Shown here: in pieces, positions 25,985 to 36,500 of the stretch
Layout: each line of letters opens with the position of its first letter
Position numbering within the stretch: position 1 is the first letter of the stretch
NCBI GenBank assembly: GCA_028023455.1
Contig: JAQFVV010000049.1
Coordinates: 4,253,649-4,317,648, forward strand
Direction: 5' to 3'
Origin: Epiperipatus broadwayi
Lineage: Eukaryota; Onychophora; Udeonychophora; Euonychophora; Peripatidae
Length of the DNA: 64,000 nucleotides
Translations under genes and position numbers: made by a program
Notes under the pieces: model-generated
Told to the model about the DNA's origin: nothing
What the model saw: only the letters and a program-made list of their open reading frames with translations
Databases searched by the model: none

Positions 25985-26805
25985 AGGAAATGTTAGAAGA
26001 GTTTTTAGATGAAAATAAAAAAATAAGAGTAAAGATAAATCCTAAAACGACTAAAGTAATTTTCAATGGATATGCTTAGAAGAGCAAAATAGAGATTGAT
26101 AGTCATGAATTAAAAGAGTTAATAACTATAAATACCATAGTTATATTATTAACACAAATTGAAATATAATGGATGAGATTAATTATAAAATTACAATTGG
26201 ATGGTTGGTTTTTTTCCCTATGTCATAGCATCTGCCGGGAGGCAAACCCGCAACAACAGTCTGCAGCCAACTGCTTGCTTGGAAGATGGCTATGCTGACC
26301 TCTCGGCTAACAATGCTTGACAGTGGATGGTTGTTTTTAATAAAAAATAATTGAATACTAAAAAAATTACTTGAAAAAGATTTTAAACACGTGTTTTCCA
26401 GTCCTTTTTTTTTTTATGGATCTGAGACTTAGATACTTAACAGAAGAGCAATCTAGAAACTTCAGTCAATTCAATCAGTCATGAAGAGATGTATATTAGG
26501 AATAATAAGAAGAGAGCAAAAATGAAGTACCTGCATGAGAAAACAAAGAAATAACATTGATATTATTGAAATAATTAAGAGATTGAAATGCCACTAAAAG
26601 AAATGATAATAGATGGATATGTAAATTTTTAAATTGGATTTCAAGAAATTATAAAAAAGCAAACAAAAAAAAAGAGACCACATATAAGATGAATGCAAGA
26701 GCAAAAAAAGTTTGTGGATGTGTTCTTGACAAAAAAAAATATAATTTGGGAATAATTAGAGTAAAAATTTAAAAATCTGCATCCTACAACTGATCAGTGA
26801 TGTTA
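25985..26805 (+). pseudogene. RTE-type LINE reverse transcriptase C-terminal remnant, split by a SINE
   Basis: Broken frames give, left of the SINE, RVKINPKTTKVIFN (the thumb-region K-INxxKTKVM motif common in RTE and related LINEs). Right of the SINE come YGSET, then QSIQSVMKRCILGIIRRE and IDIIEIIKRLKC. These match, in order, the YGSETW, QRAMERxMLGIxxRD and I-RIxxLKWxWAGH landmarks known at the C-terminus of RTE-class proteins. A related fragment lies at 44890-45178. Multiple stops and frameshifts mark it as dead. Confidence 0.7.
26208..26323 (-). mobile_element. tRNA-derived SINE (minus) inserted in the RTE remnant
   Basis: Same family as 7116-7222, read on the minus strand: it starts at the AGCATTG end near 26320 and carries a B-box-like GGGTTTGCCTCCCGG and the terminal GATGCTATGACAT. 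The flanks share TGGATGGTTG (26198-26207 and 26324-26333), a plausible target-site duplication. Divergence from the 7.1-kb and 53.8-kb copies suggests a different subfamily or greater age. Confidence 0.75.
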
Positions 26806-26828
26806 AAAAATAATGATAATGATGATAT

Positions 26829-27032
26829 TCAATTATTATATATGTCTAAGGAATCCTCATGTTTTTTAAAATAATCTAATACAACACACTTTTTACTTCC
26901 ACTTGCACAAGTTTTGCATTCACCACAATTAGAGTTACCCATTAACTTGTCTTCCGTTTGAAATAATTTTAGATACAAACAATTTCTGTTTAACAAGCTT
27001 CTAAAATAATGATTCAAGAGAAAAAAGATCAT
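26829..27032 (-). pseudogene. Cys-rich linker fragment of another Penelope-like element
   Basis: The 67-residue minus-strand frame reads FRSLLNRN near its start and GNSNCGECKTC in the middle, followed by GSKKC. In Penelope-like proteins the segment just before the GIY-YIG domain often has a LRxLLVR stretch followed by a C-xx-C-xx-C cluster; this reading fits that pattern. It lies just beyond the 3' end of the minus-strand copy at 27150-28828 and is not part of that arm. I infer a separate, truncated element. It could also be an unrelated Cys-rich ORF. Confidence 0.45.
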
Positions 27033-27149
27033 AAATTAATTCTTAGCTAAGAAAATTATAAAATATATTTAAGCTTTTCAATTAAATTGACCATTAGATT
27101 CCTGGATGTTTAATTATCTTAGAATCTCTCAAATAACCAACAATATGGA

Positions 27150-28828
27150 CATATTTCCATCATCTAATATAAGTATTAAATGTCTTTAAAAAAGTGTAAC
27201 TTTATTAAAAATTTCCAAATGCATTTAAGTGTTCACAAGTTAGTACATGAACAATGTTTGAAAAGGTATTATTCTCATCTCTTCTTCAGGTGTTGCTGAC
27301 CTGAACAGTGACAGTACCAGGCATGAGAATTGAACCTGGGCTCTTAGATTCTTGAATATTGAATTTAAAGTAGCACTCTAATTAACTGAGCAATTCTGTC
27401 AAAGAACATAGTCAGTAGAAATTTTATATATTTATCTATGAAGTTCCACTTGATATCTTCATTTTTTTCTAAGAGCAATGATTAGTGGTTCCATACATTA
27501 TATATAGTCATACTAGATTGACTTATTGGATTGTCCACTATTGTCATGTGAGCAGCATCTTTAAATTTTTTTTTTTGTATTTTTTCTTCTCAATCCAATA
27601 CTTTTTAATTTTCCAAACTGAACTTATGTTCTAATCATCAGTTTGTGTTCTTGCAATCACTTTTCAATGAAGTGACTGATTTTACCAATATATTTTCCCA
27701 CATTCAAACTGTATTTCATAAATGCAGTTTTTACTTTTCAGCATTTTAAATTTAGGCTTTGTAAATGTTAAATTTTTTTGTAGAGCCATATGGCTCTGGA
27801 AACCTATTCTGATGTTATACAGATTGTGGATATCCTTAATTTTTCTGCTATTATTAGTATTATGGATACACTGCTATACCAAAAATATTTTTTCTTTTAA
27901 TGGTTCTTTTTATTTTTTATTTAAGGTTTTTTTAATAACAGCTGACAGATAACCATTTTTTATGAATTTGCCCTGAATAGATTTTTTTTTCTTTTTCAAT
28001 TCACTAGTTTCTGAACAAATTTTTTATTCTGTTTCATAGTGATAGTGTAACTCCATGTTGTGTGTTTATGGAATGATTGGATGTATATGCTTAGTATTTT
28101 TTGTATGAGTGGGTTTTCTGCACACTGTAGTTTTGACTTTGCCATGAGGAAGTCTTGTTACAAGAACATCTAAGAATGCCAGTTTTGTTTTAGTTCTGAT
28201 TCTATTGTGAATTTAATTGAAGATATGTTATTGATGCGAGTTCCAGGAAATTTGTAATAGTGCTGCACCATGTTTCCATATAACAAATGTATCATCAATA
28301 TAGCAAAACCAAACCTAGGTGGATATAAAGTAGTATTTATTGCTGTGGTTTCAAATTATTCTAATTAAATATTGCCAATCAGGGGTGACAATGGTGAGCC
28401 CAAATAGTCATCTTTGATTTTGTTGAAAAAATTCTGTCTTGTTATGCAGAATGTTAAAAGTTTTGTTGTACTATCAATAGGATGGATTGTATTGGATTGG
28501 AAGCTACTACCACAATTTAATTTTTTTTTTTACAATAGACTAATTTTTCACATGGTACATTTGTGAATAAACTTTCCACATCAAGGTTTACTAATATTTC
28601 ATTTCTTTCAATTTTCATATTTTTGATTAATTATACAGAATCTCTAGTATTCTTGATAAAGAACTGGTTCTATTTCTCAAAGGATTAAGAACTTTGAAAA
28701 GAAATCTCAACATATTTGGCATGGTAAATTTCTACTATTAACAATAGGCTTAATGAAACATGGTCAATGTTGATTTTAGATAGGCCATAAAGATGAGGAA
28801 TTTTGCTGAAATATGATGTTAGTTTATT
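27150..28828 (-). mobile_element. Penelope-like element, left arm of head-to-head pair
   Basis: Read on the minus strand this copy parallels the right arm from its 5' end at about 28828: LYGLSKINIDH with RPIVNS (compare LPKIHK...RPIVS of Penelope reverse transcriptases), a strand with FTNVPCE, the catalytic-site motif YIDDTFVIW, and a damaged ECGKIYW corresponding to the GIY-YIG start. The 3' end contains a tRNA-like sequence and a tail. Many stops and indels show it is inactive. Arms match over their whole length of about 1.68 kb. Confidence 0.85.
27319..27399 (-). repeat. tRNA-like sequence in the PLE 3' region (minus)
   Basis: On the minus strand it has an A-box-like TTGCTCAGTTAATTAGAG and a good B box, CCAGGTTCAATTCTC. 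Between them is an extra stretch (TTCAATATTCAAGAATCTAAG) that no normal tRNA has. The same unit occurs at 30277-30355, 33033-33587 (twice) and 50321-50391. This is a tRNA-derived element part, not a working tRNA. Confidence 0.7.
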
Positions 28829-28884
28829 TTTTCTGAATTACTATACAAGTAAACTAACATTATATTTTAACAAAATTTCTTATA

Positions 28885-29970
28885 TTTATGAGCTATCTAA
28901 AATCCATAAGGATCATGTTCTTGTAAGACCTATTGTTAGCTCTAGAAATTTACCTTGCCAAAATTACCTCTCACAGCTTTTAGTTCTTTGGCATTGGCCG
29001 AGATTCTATACACTTTGTAGAATTAATCACGAACATAAAAATGGAAAGAATTAACATATTAGTAATCTTTGATGTATAAAGTTTATTTACAAATGTACCA
29101 TGTGAAGAAGCATTGTCTATAGTAAGAAAAAGATTAAAAGGTGATATTTGTTTGCAAACCAGAAAAACTCTTCCTATGGATAGTATACTGGAACTATTAA
29201 CATTCTGCATAATAACAGCCTACTTTCAATGCAATACAGAATTCTTCCAACAAAATCAAGGGATGGCCCTGGGCTCACCATTGTTACCTATGATTAACAT
29301 TATTTAATTGGAAGAACTTGAAACCATAAAGTAATGACTTCTCCACATCTACCTAAAGTTTAACTTCACTATGTTGATGATACATTTGTTGTATGATGCA
29401 TGGTGGAGTACTACTACAAACTTTCTGGAATCACATCAACAACTTATCCTTTTCTATTAAATTTACAATAGAATCAGAACAAGAACAAAAATTGGCATTC
29501 TTGGATGTTCTTGTAACAGGCATATAGGAAAATACTTAGTATATGCATCCAATTACAATAGAAACATGAACCATGGAGTTATACTATTACTATGGAGCAG
29601 AGCAGAAGTTTGTTCAGAAACCTGTGATTTGAAAAATGAATAGATCTATATAGAACAAACTGTTATAAAAATGGTTATCTGTCAGACATTATTAAAAAAA
29701 ACCTTAAATAGACAACAAAAAGAACCATCAAAAAATATTCAGTTATTGGTATGGTAGTATATCTATCTATACAAACCACAAATAACAGAAAAATTAAGGA
29801 AAATCTGCAATCAGTATAATGTTAGAACAGCTTTCCTTAGTCATACCACATTATAATGAATTCTAACATCTACAAAGACTAAAGTAGAAATGCTAAAAAG
29901 CAAAAATTGTTTCTATGAAATACCATGTGAATGTGGCAAAATATTTATTGGTGATACCCCCATTGAAAAG
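28885..29970 (+). pseudogene. Broken Penelope reverse transcriptase with GIY-YIG endonuclease
   Basis: Motifs in order: YELSKIHKDHVLVRPIVSS (28885-28945), the Penelope counterpart of LPKIHKxxxPxRPIVS; FTNVPCE (29087-29110); IVRKRLKGD with a QQNQGMALGSPLLP stretch (29113-29290), matching the (E/Q)QxxGxxMGSPLSP motif that precedes the catalytic strand; the active-site YVDDTFVV at 29370-29393; LAFLDVLV around 29490; and FYEIPCECGKIFIGDT (about 29911-29957), the beginning of the GIY-YIG nuclease. Several stops and frame changes separate these, including a stop just after the catalytic motif. Function in life would be target-primed reverse transcription of PLE RNA; this copy cannot make a full protein. 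Confidence 0.85.
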
Positions 29971-30276
29971 TGATTGCATGAATACCAATTGATGATTAGA
30001 AGAAAAAACAGATGTGTCAATGGTAGCAGATCATGTATGCATCAATGAGCATATGTTCAGTTGGGAATACAAAAATACTGGATAGAAAAGGTACAAAGAA
30101 GATAATTTAAAAAATCTATTCATATGACAATCACAGACATCTCAATATATCAACCAAGTGTAACTATACATAATGTATGGAACCACTAATCAACTTTGCT
30201 CTTAGGAAAAAGTGGAGAAATCATGAGGAACAACATAGATTTGTATATAAAATTCCTACTGACTGTTGCTTTTGGT

Positions 30277-30355
30277 AGGATGGCTCTGTTGATTAGAGTG
30301 TTAGCTTAAAATTCATTGTTCAAGAATATAAAAGTCTAGGTTTGATTTCCATGGT
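30277..30355 (+). repeat. tRNA-like sequence in the PLE 3' region (plus)
   Basis: GATGGCTCTGTTGATTAGAG resembles a polymerase III A box and TAGGTTTGATTTCC a B box. The spacing between the boxes is stretched by TTCATTGTTCAAGAATAT. It is followed by ATCTGAAGAAGAGAG and CTCTTGAAATGTTG, a tail also found at 33.0-33.6 kb. Confidence 0.65.
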
Positions 30356-30520
30356 AGTACTGTCACTTTTCATACTAGCAATATCTGAAGAAGAGAGTAA
30401 TATCTCTTGAAATGTTGTTCATATACTAACCTGTGAACAGTTTAATGTATTTAAAACATTTATATAAAGTTAAATGTTTCTAAAGACATTCAATACATAT
30501 ATTAGGTGGAAATAGTCCAA

Positions 30521-31501
30521 TAGATAAATACCACTAAAATACCATCATTACAAATCTTCAAATGCATCTACTTAGGATGTTTATTTGCCCACTAATCTGA
30601 AGCTGAATTCAAGGACTAATAAAACACTTTATATTTACAGAAGATTATAAGATAGTTTAGCCAAATGCAACCTGCCTCCAACACAAAATATAAATTACAG
30701 ATATTACGCTCATGCCCAATATCATTAATAATAATATAATGCTGCCTATATCTTTTATGTCATCATTATCTTGAAAACTTTATTATTTATTTTTAACTAC
30801 ACTAATAATAACTATAAACCAAATAATTTAACAATTATTAACAAAGTTTATTGAGTAATTCTACAAACACATAACCCTACTTTCATAAATGGTTTAAAAT
30901 ATCTTGTGGAAGTATTTACACATTTGTAGATTATTCCAATATTTATTATTTACTTACAATAAATTAACTTATAATCGCATAAATGTTCTAGACATTTATA
31001 CAGAAAAGTCAGTCCATATATAGCATGAATAAAAGCTAAATTTAAAATATACAGACTATCTTTTCTGTATAAATGTTCAGATTATGTATGTGAATATTAC
31101 AATTAAGTAGAAAAGAGAAAAAAAATCTTTGGCAATAATTTATTATAAGCACTAAACATTAAACAGAAGTACAAGGTATTCTATTTCATATGTTTAAATT
31201 CATAGTAAATAATGATTTTAATAGATTTAAAAACACACACTTAATAATCCTACTCTGGATTGCATAGTTATCACATTAATCCATTTAAGAATATCTGCTT
31301 ATTACTTTATTTTGTTCATCATATTTTCAGTCCATCATATTCATAATCATAAATCCATTATTAAAGGGCTAATTTTAAATTGTAATTTTATGCAAAGCAA
31401 GCCATTTAATCTTTTAGAAAACTTTTGTACACTAATATCCCTATGGTTGGAATTTATCACATAGTATAAGGTAGTAGATTACCAATCCTTTGGTTTAAAC
31501 A
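30521..31501. other. AT-rich non-coding stretch
   Basis: No gene. A perfect 17-bp inverted repeat (ACATTTATACAGAAAAG at 30992-31008 and its inverse at 31060-31076) is the only notable structure and may be a small foldback remnant. Confidence 0.5.
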
Positions 31502-31503
31502 TA

Positions 31504-32792
31504 CACCTGGATCTCATTTTATGCAGATTTTTTAAATGCAATTTTAAAGTTATGCAATAAAAATTATTAGATCAGAAGTCGAGCTCTGATAATGTGCAAT
31601 TACTTTAAATATTATAAATTTTGCACATTCACATGTCATATTTAAAATAATAGCATCTTACCGGAGTTCAACATCCATCTAATAATTTCAATATTTTCAG
31701 TGCTTTATAATAGTACTGAAATAGATTTTATGCAATAAAAAAAGTTCATAATTCACTTAAAATCAGGATTTCCCCATTTTATATAGACACATTAAATTTG
31801 ACAAGATTATAATGTAAATCTGTTCAAATGCTATAGATGCCTATACTATGCAAGTTGTTGTTTTTGCATTTTAAATCACATTCTATTTTTGCTTTTTTAA
31901 AAAAGATTATATAATCAATTAATCATTTAGTGTCAGCAAGTTTATTTTTAAAAACTGAGTAACAGCAGTGGGCACAATTAAATTTGACAATAAAAAATTA
32001 AAATCTGATTTTTAATTGTAATTAACAATTTAGAAATTATGTAATGTGATCTGAAATTAATGTGATGTGAAACAATGAAATTTGATTTTTAAATGGAATT
32101 GAAAATTAAAAAATTAAAGACAAAAATAATAATTTAATTTTTAATTGTTAGTTTTAATTAAATTTTTCCCAACAGTGGTGAGTAAGTGTCTTTTTATTAT
32201 CATAAGTCTAAGATCTTATTTTTATTTTAAACTTTTAGTTTACCCTAATGGAGAGGAAAAAACACCCAAAAAAATGAATTTCTTTGGAAACAAAAATTTC
32301 AATTTTAGATCGCTTAGTGAAATGGGAAGGATCAACAACAATTGGAAAACATTTTAGTTTGGGTGAGTCTACTATAAGAGCAATTAAAAAAATGAAGTTG
32401 GTGCTAGTTGTATTTCTTCTTGTGATGAATCTGATGTCGAACCTGCATATCGTCAAATAGCAATAATGATTAAAATTCTGTACTTATATGAAAAATGTAA
32501 AATACTGCAAATTACACATAAAAATATATTGTTTTGAATAAAATTAAATACTGTAGTTAATTAAAAAAGTAAAAAAAGTTTGTCTTGTATCAATTTTTTT
32601 CAAATTTGAAATTCCTTATTTTTTTATGCGAATTTTAAAGTAATTTGACATTGTTGCTTTGCTTTTATGTGATTTTGAAAATTACAGTACATATCCTCCA
32701 TTTTTCAAGGTAAGTTAAGTCTATTTTTGTGTGATTTCTTTTGTGCACATTTTCTGAGGAACGTATCAACCATATAAAATGAGACCCAGGTG
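31504..32792 (+). mobile_element. Tigger/pogo-like DNA transposon with TIRs
   Basis: Inverted ends CACCTGGATCTCATTTTAT (left) and the complementary ATAAAATGAGACCCAGGTG (right) are bounded on both sides by TA, the classic target duplication of the Tc1/mariner/pogo superfamily. Ends of this kind with a GGNxTxATTTTATGCGnATTTT continuation recall Tigger transposons. The interior carries a decayed helix-turn-helix region of the transposase (32254-32397) but no readable DDE catalytic domain. At 1.29 kb it is shorter than an autonomous Tigger (about 2.4 kb), so it is an internally deleted copy. The relative at 18714-19757 lies in the opposite orientation. Confidence 0.8.
32254..32397 (+). pseudogene. 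Pogo/Tigger transposase N-terminal HTH fragment
   Basis: A frame open except for one TGA reads RKKHPKK, stop, ISLETKISILDRLVKWEG, then STTIGKHFSLGESTIRAIKK. This follows the N-terminal HTH of the CENP-B/pogo/Tigger family: a basic start, L-xx-K-xxILDRLEKGE, and an S/T-xx-(L/I)-x-(K/R)-x-F-x-(V/L)-xxSTI-R-xIKK helix pair that binds the TIR. Downstream the frame ends at a stop near 32458 without catalytic motifs. The fragment is non-functional and sits inside a TIR-bounded element, which supports its identity. Confidence 0.75.
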
Positions 32793-33032
32793 TATTTAAC
32801 TTATTTTTTTATAGATCAGGGCATTTTAATAATTTATTAGACTTAGAATATAAATAAAAATCCATAGATTAACTCCATTGAACTTCATTAAGATTTAAAT
32901 AGGCTCTCAAAAGTTGTAAAATTATATATTGATTTAGATTCATATTATATACATTTTTAACTTTTCTTAACTCATAGGGAATTCATCAATATAGTTTCTA
33001 AACAAGTTGATGTGATATGTTGGACTCATTCA

Positions 33033-33305
33033 ATCATTTATGAGTGAATGTTAAATGTATAGAAAATTTTAACTTTATTTAAACATTCCAAATACAAACA
33101 ACTTGTTAGTAATAACACACAAATAGATAACACAGGTTAGTAATTACACAACATTTTGAGAAGTATTATTCTCCACTCTTCTTCACGTGTTGCTGGTCTA
33201 TATGCACAGTGACAATATTTGCTTAGAAGTTGAACTTGCATCTTTAGATTCTTGAATATCAAATTTAAGGCAAATGCTCTAACTAACTGAGCTATTCTGT
33301 CAAAG
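33033..33305 (-). repeat. tRNA-headed retroposon with PLE-like tail, left arm
   Basis: Inverse complement of 33314-33587 with few mismatches. Its minus strand begins at the centre with a tRNA-like head (GAATAGCTCAGTTAGTTAGAG) and ends outward with a tail containing GCAACACGTGAAGAAGAG, CTCAAAATGTTG and CTAACCTGTGT. That is the order of the Penelope 3' end at 30277-30470. Confidence 0.8.
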
Positions 33306-33313
33306 TATGTTGC

Positions 33314-33587
33314 CTTTGAAAGAATAGCTCAGTTGGTTAGAGCATTTGCCTTAAATTCGATATTCAGAAATCTAAAGGTGCAAGTTCAACTTCTAAGTGA
33401 ATGTTGTCACTGTGCATATAGGCCAGCAACATCCGAAGAAGAGTAGAGAATAATACTAATCAAAACATTGTGCAATTACTAACATGTGTTGTCTATTTGT
33501 GTGTTATCATTAACAAGTTGTTTGTATTTGGAAAGTTTAAATAAAATTTAATTTTTTCTATACATTCAACATTCACTCATAGATTAT
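33314..33587 (+). repeat. tRNA-headed retroposon with PLE-like tail, right arm
   Basis: TAGCTCAGTTGGTTAGAGC (33324 on) is a textbook A box and D-arm; GTGCAAGTTCAACTTC is a weaker B box. The tail (CCAGCAACATCCGAAGAAGAG ... ACATTGTG ... CTAACATGTGTTG) parallels the end of the Penelope arm at 30360-30440. With 33033-33305 it forms a 273-bp-arm hairpin separated by 8 bp, with the tRNA heads facing each other. Confidence 0.8.
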
Positions 33588-36500
33588 GGAAATACTTTCA
33601 CTATATCACAGCTATTAATATATCATCATCACAAACCTTCAGAAAAATACTAAGTTATTTCAATTTTTTTACTTTGATTAATGTTACAATGATTACCACA
33701 TAAGGAATTTTTCAAAGTTCTAATAAAGACATTAAATTGGAATTTTATTACAATAGTATTTGTTGATAATCCTTCTACTTGATGATGCAGTTTATTCATT
33801 TAGTTCAAGAAGAAGATCCCTTTTACCAATGAGGCAAATTTCCCACAGTAAATGTGTCTACTCTTCCATTATGAAAAAGACAATCAAAATGGCTATTTAA
33901 AAATTTAATTGGCAGAAGGGTTCTGGATGCACTATAGTTTAACAAGAACTGATTGAATTTTAACAAGGGCTCATATTTACATCTTATGGTCAGTCAGTAT
34001 CTTAACTCATCAAAATTATCCAATGTTTTTTTAGTTCTTTAAGTTTTTTATAGATAAAGTCTGTGCTGCTACTATGGTAATACTGAAGAGCAGTTGATTT
34101 TAACATTTGAGTGTATTTCAAGTGTGTAAATTTGAGACACTGATTACAATGAAAAAACAACAACATATCTTTAATATTGTTCCTTAATTAAGATTACTAA
34201 AAAAATTATAATCATTTATTTGACAACTAATAATTTATAATATCTCTTTTAAAAAAATCCCAGGTATTTTTATTTAATAAAATTTGTTTAATAAATACTT
34301 TTTAATTGAATTGGAAACTAGATAAAATAAATTAATTTAATAGTTTTACACTTATCAGTTTTTAAATTCACTAAGTTTTAAACATACAGAAAGTGCATGC
34401 ACACACACATACTTTTAAAAGGCATGGTGGCCTTAATATTTTACTAAAAATAATCTCAATTATATAGTTATCATAATATAATTATTGTAGAACTGTTTTG
34501 AATATTATGTTTTATCATGCATGATTTAATGTATCCTGTTTTGTATATTTTTTTATGATATCAATTTTATGTATATGTGTTTGCCATAAAAAAAACATCA
34601 ACTGTGTTTTTCAAAAAAATAATAACACAGATGCACATATTTTAGATACACATTGATCAATAAAAGACAGTTCTAAGACTTTATTAGATACTTTCTATAA
34701 ATCTTTCTTCTCTTAGGTAGTCCTTAGAGAGACTTTTCATTTTTTTTTATCATATTACCTGCCATCTAACCAATAATAGTAGTGGATGTATTTTGTTTAA
34801 GTAAAAAACAAAGCCAATAAAATGTTTAGTTTTTTTTTTTGCAGTATGAAGTAATTACGATGGTAAATATTTGGTTACATTATATATCTATGATCATTCT
34901 ATGACTTCTCTACTACATTAAACTTCGCAAGATGTTGTACAACCTGTAAGGTTCTAACATTTTTATTGTTCATTATAGTGATAGAGTAGGACTTAAGATT
35001 ATCCAGGGATTACCCTTCAGCTCTCTGACTTTCTACATGTCAAACATTTTATAATCAAGTATAACAAATTTATTATCATCTTACCACTACAATGTATAGT
35101 TTATTGTCTTCATAGAGTGATAGATTTAAAAACTGGATCTTCCTGCCCAAAGCCTGCAAAATATCAGAATTGTGACCTCAAAATCTTGGTTATACCACTT
35201 CTATTAATCAAGCATTATATGATTTCCAGATAATATGCCATTAATTATTTTAAAAATCATATTTGCTGACTGATGAACTATCTGATTATCACTATTATAT
35301 AGGTATTCGAATATGATAAGATTTCCAAAACTCACTTAAAACTTTAGTAGAACCTCATTAATTTACTTATTAATATTTTAAGTGCCTGCAACATGAATAA
35401 AATATGTTAAAGTGTTAAAAAGCATATGCCATTTATCAAATTCTTTAAATTAATTTTTTTAGGCAGCACATCGGTATTTGAATAAACTGAAAATAAATAT
35501 CTCCACAATGAATTATTTTTTAATCACATTGCAGTAAAGTGAGTGATATTAAACACACTGTTTTTATTTTAACTTTAAAAACAAACTGTAAAATAATCTG
35601 AGACTTAGTTTTTTATTTTTAGTTTTTTAAAACATTTTTTAACCTCTTTTCTTAATGTGTTCATAAAAAAACATCGGAAAAGAAGAAACTCATCATTCAT
35701 CTCCCAACTACAGTCCTAATGCTTTTTTATTGTTCCTGTCAACTTGAATCAACTTGTCGAGCCAGATGAAAGAAAAAATAAGTTTGTTATTTAGTTATCG
35801 AATTACACAAAGGTCAAATAGAGATTTATTTATTATTATTTATAATATCTTTATAAATACTCATGTTTGTAAACGCTAGCATATTAATCTTTCACGTCTC
35901 ATATCTGGATTTAAACTTAGAAAAAAGTGTTTTTATAATTGAAGCATGATTTAACTTCAGATAAAGCATCATTTAATCATTAGTAAATAAATAGATATGG
36001 ATATTTTTATAAATTAAAAAAAAAATTTCACTACTTATAATTAGAAAGATGACAACTGTCTTTTTTTTTTTACTGATACTTTGTTGAGTAAAATTAGAGT
36101 TACTGATACTCTGCAGTGGAATTTTAAAGAACTATTTCAACTTTTATTAAACAAATTTTGCTACATAACTGAGTGGAAATAAAAAGTTATCAATTAGTAA
36201 AATATTTATAAATAACCTAAACATTTTCCTGATGATTACCTTATAATCATCTGTCATTACTCAGAGAAGTTTACCTTAACTGAAGAAAATTATAAAAAAA
36301 TCTTACCATGTGACAATTGATTAGTTTAACAAATATTGTATATTGTGGTATTAGCCCATTACCAATGTCTATATTTTAAACTCTCATCATAATCCACACT
36401 TATTAAATTTTTAATATAATTTTTAATATTCTATTTTTAATTGAATGCATGGTAAAGAATATATAAATCCCCTTACCTTTAAAAGCTTTACTATTATTTT

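Larger units (their letters stand above)
28848..30520 (+). mobile_element. Penelope-like element, right arm of head-to-head pair
   Basis: Inverse complement of the left arm, 5' end near the centre. It holds the better-preserved RT and GIY-YIG fragments, then the tRNA-like unit at 30277-30355 and a tail ending near 30520 (homologous to about 27150). Both arms begin at the same internal point of the protein, upstream of the LPKIHK-like motif, so the N-terminus is missing from both. Penelope-like elements are known for partial and inverted tandem copies, which fits this structure. Confidence 0.85.

Noticed and set aside
28980-29210. 76-codon minus frame over the Penelope RT
   Set aside because: Shadow of the plus-strand RT motifs (FTNVP, RLKGD, GMALGSP), which fit a known family.
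32235-32456. 73-codon minus ORF in the Tigger copy
   Set aside because: Antisense of the plus-strand HTH fragment, which matches the CENP-B/pogo pattern.
33314-33400. Functional tRNA gene
   Set aside because: A box is good, but B-box distance is too long, the acceptor stem is missing and the unit is part of a repeated hairpin.
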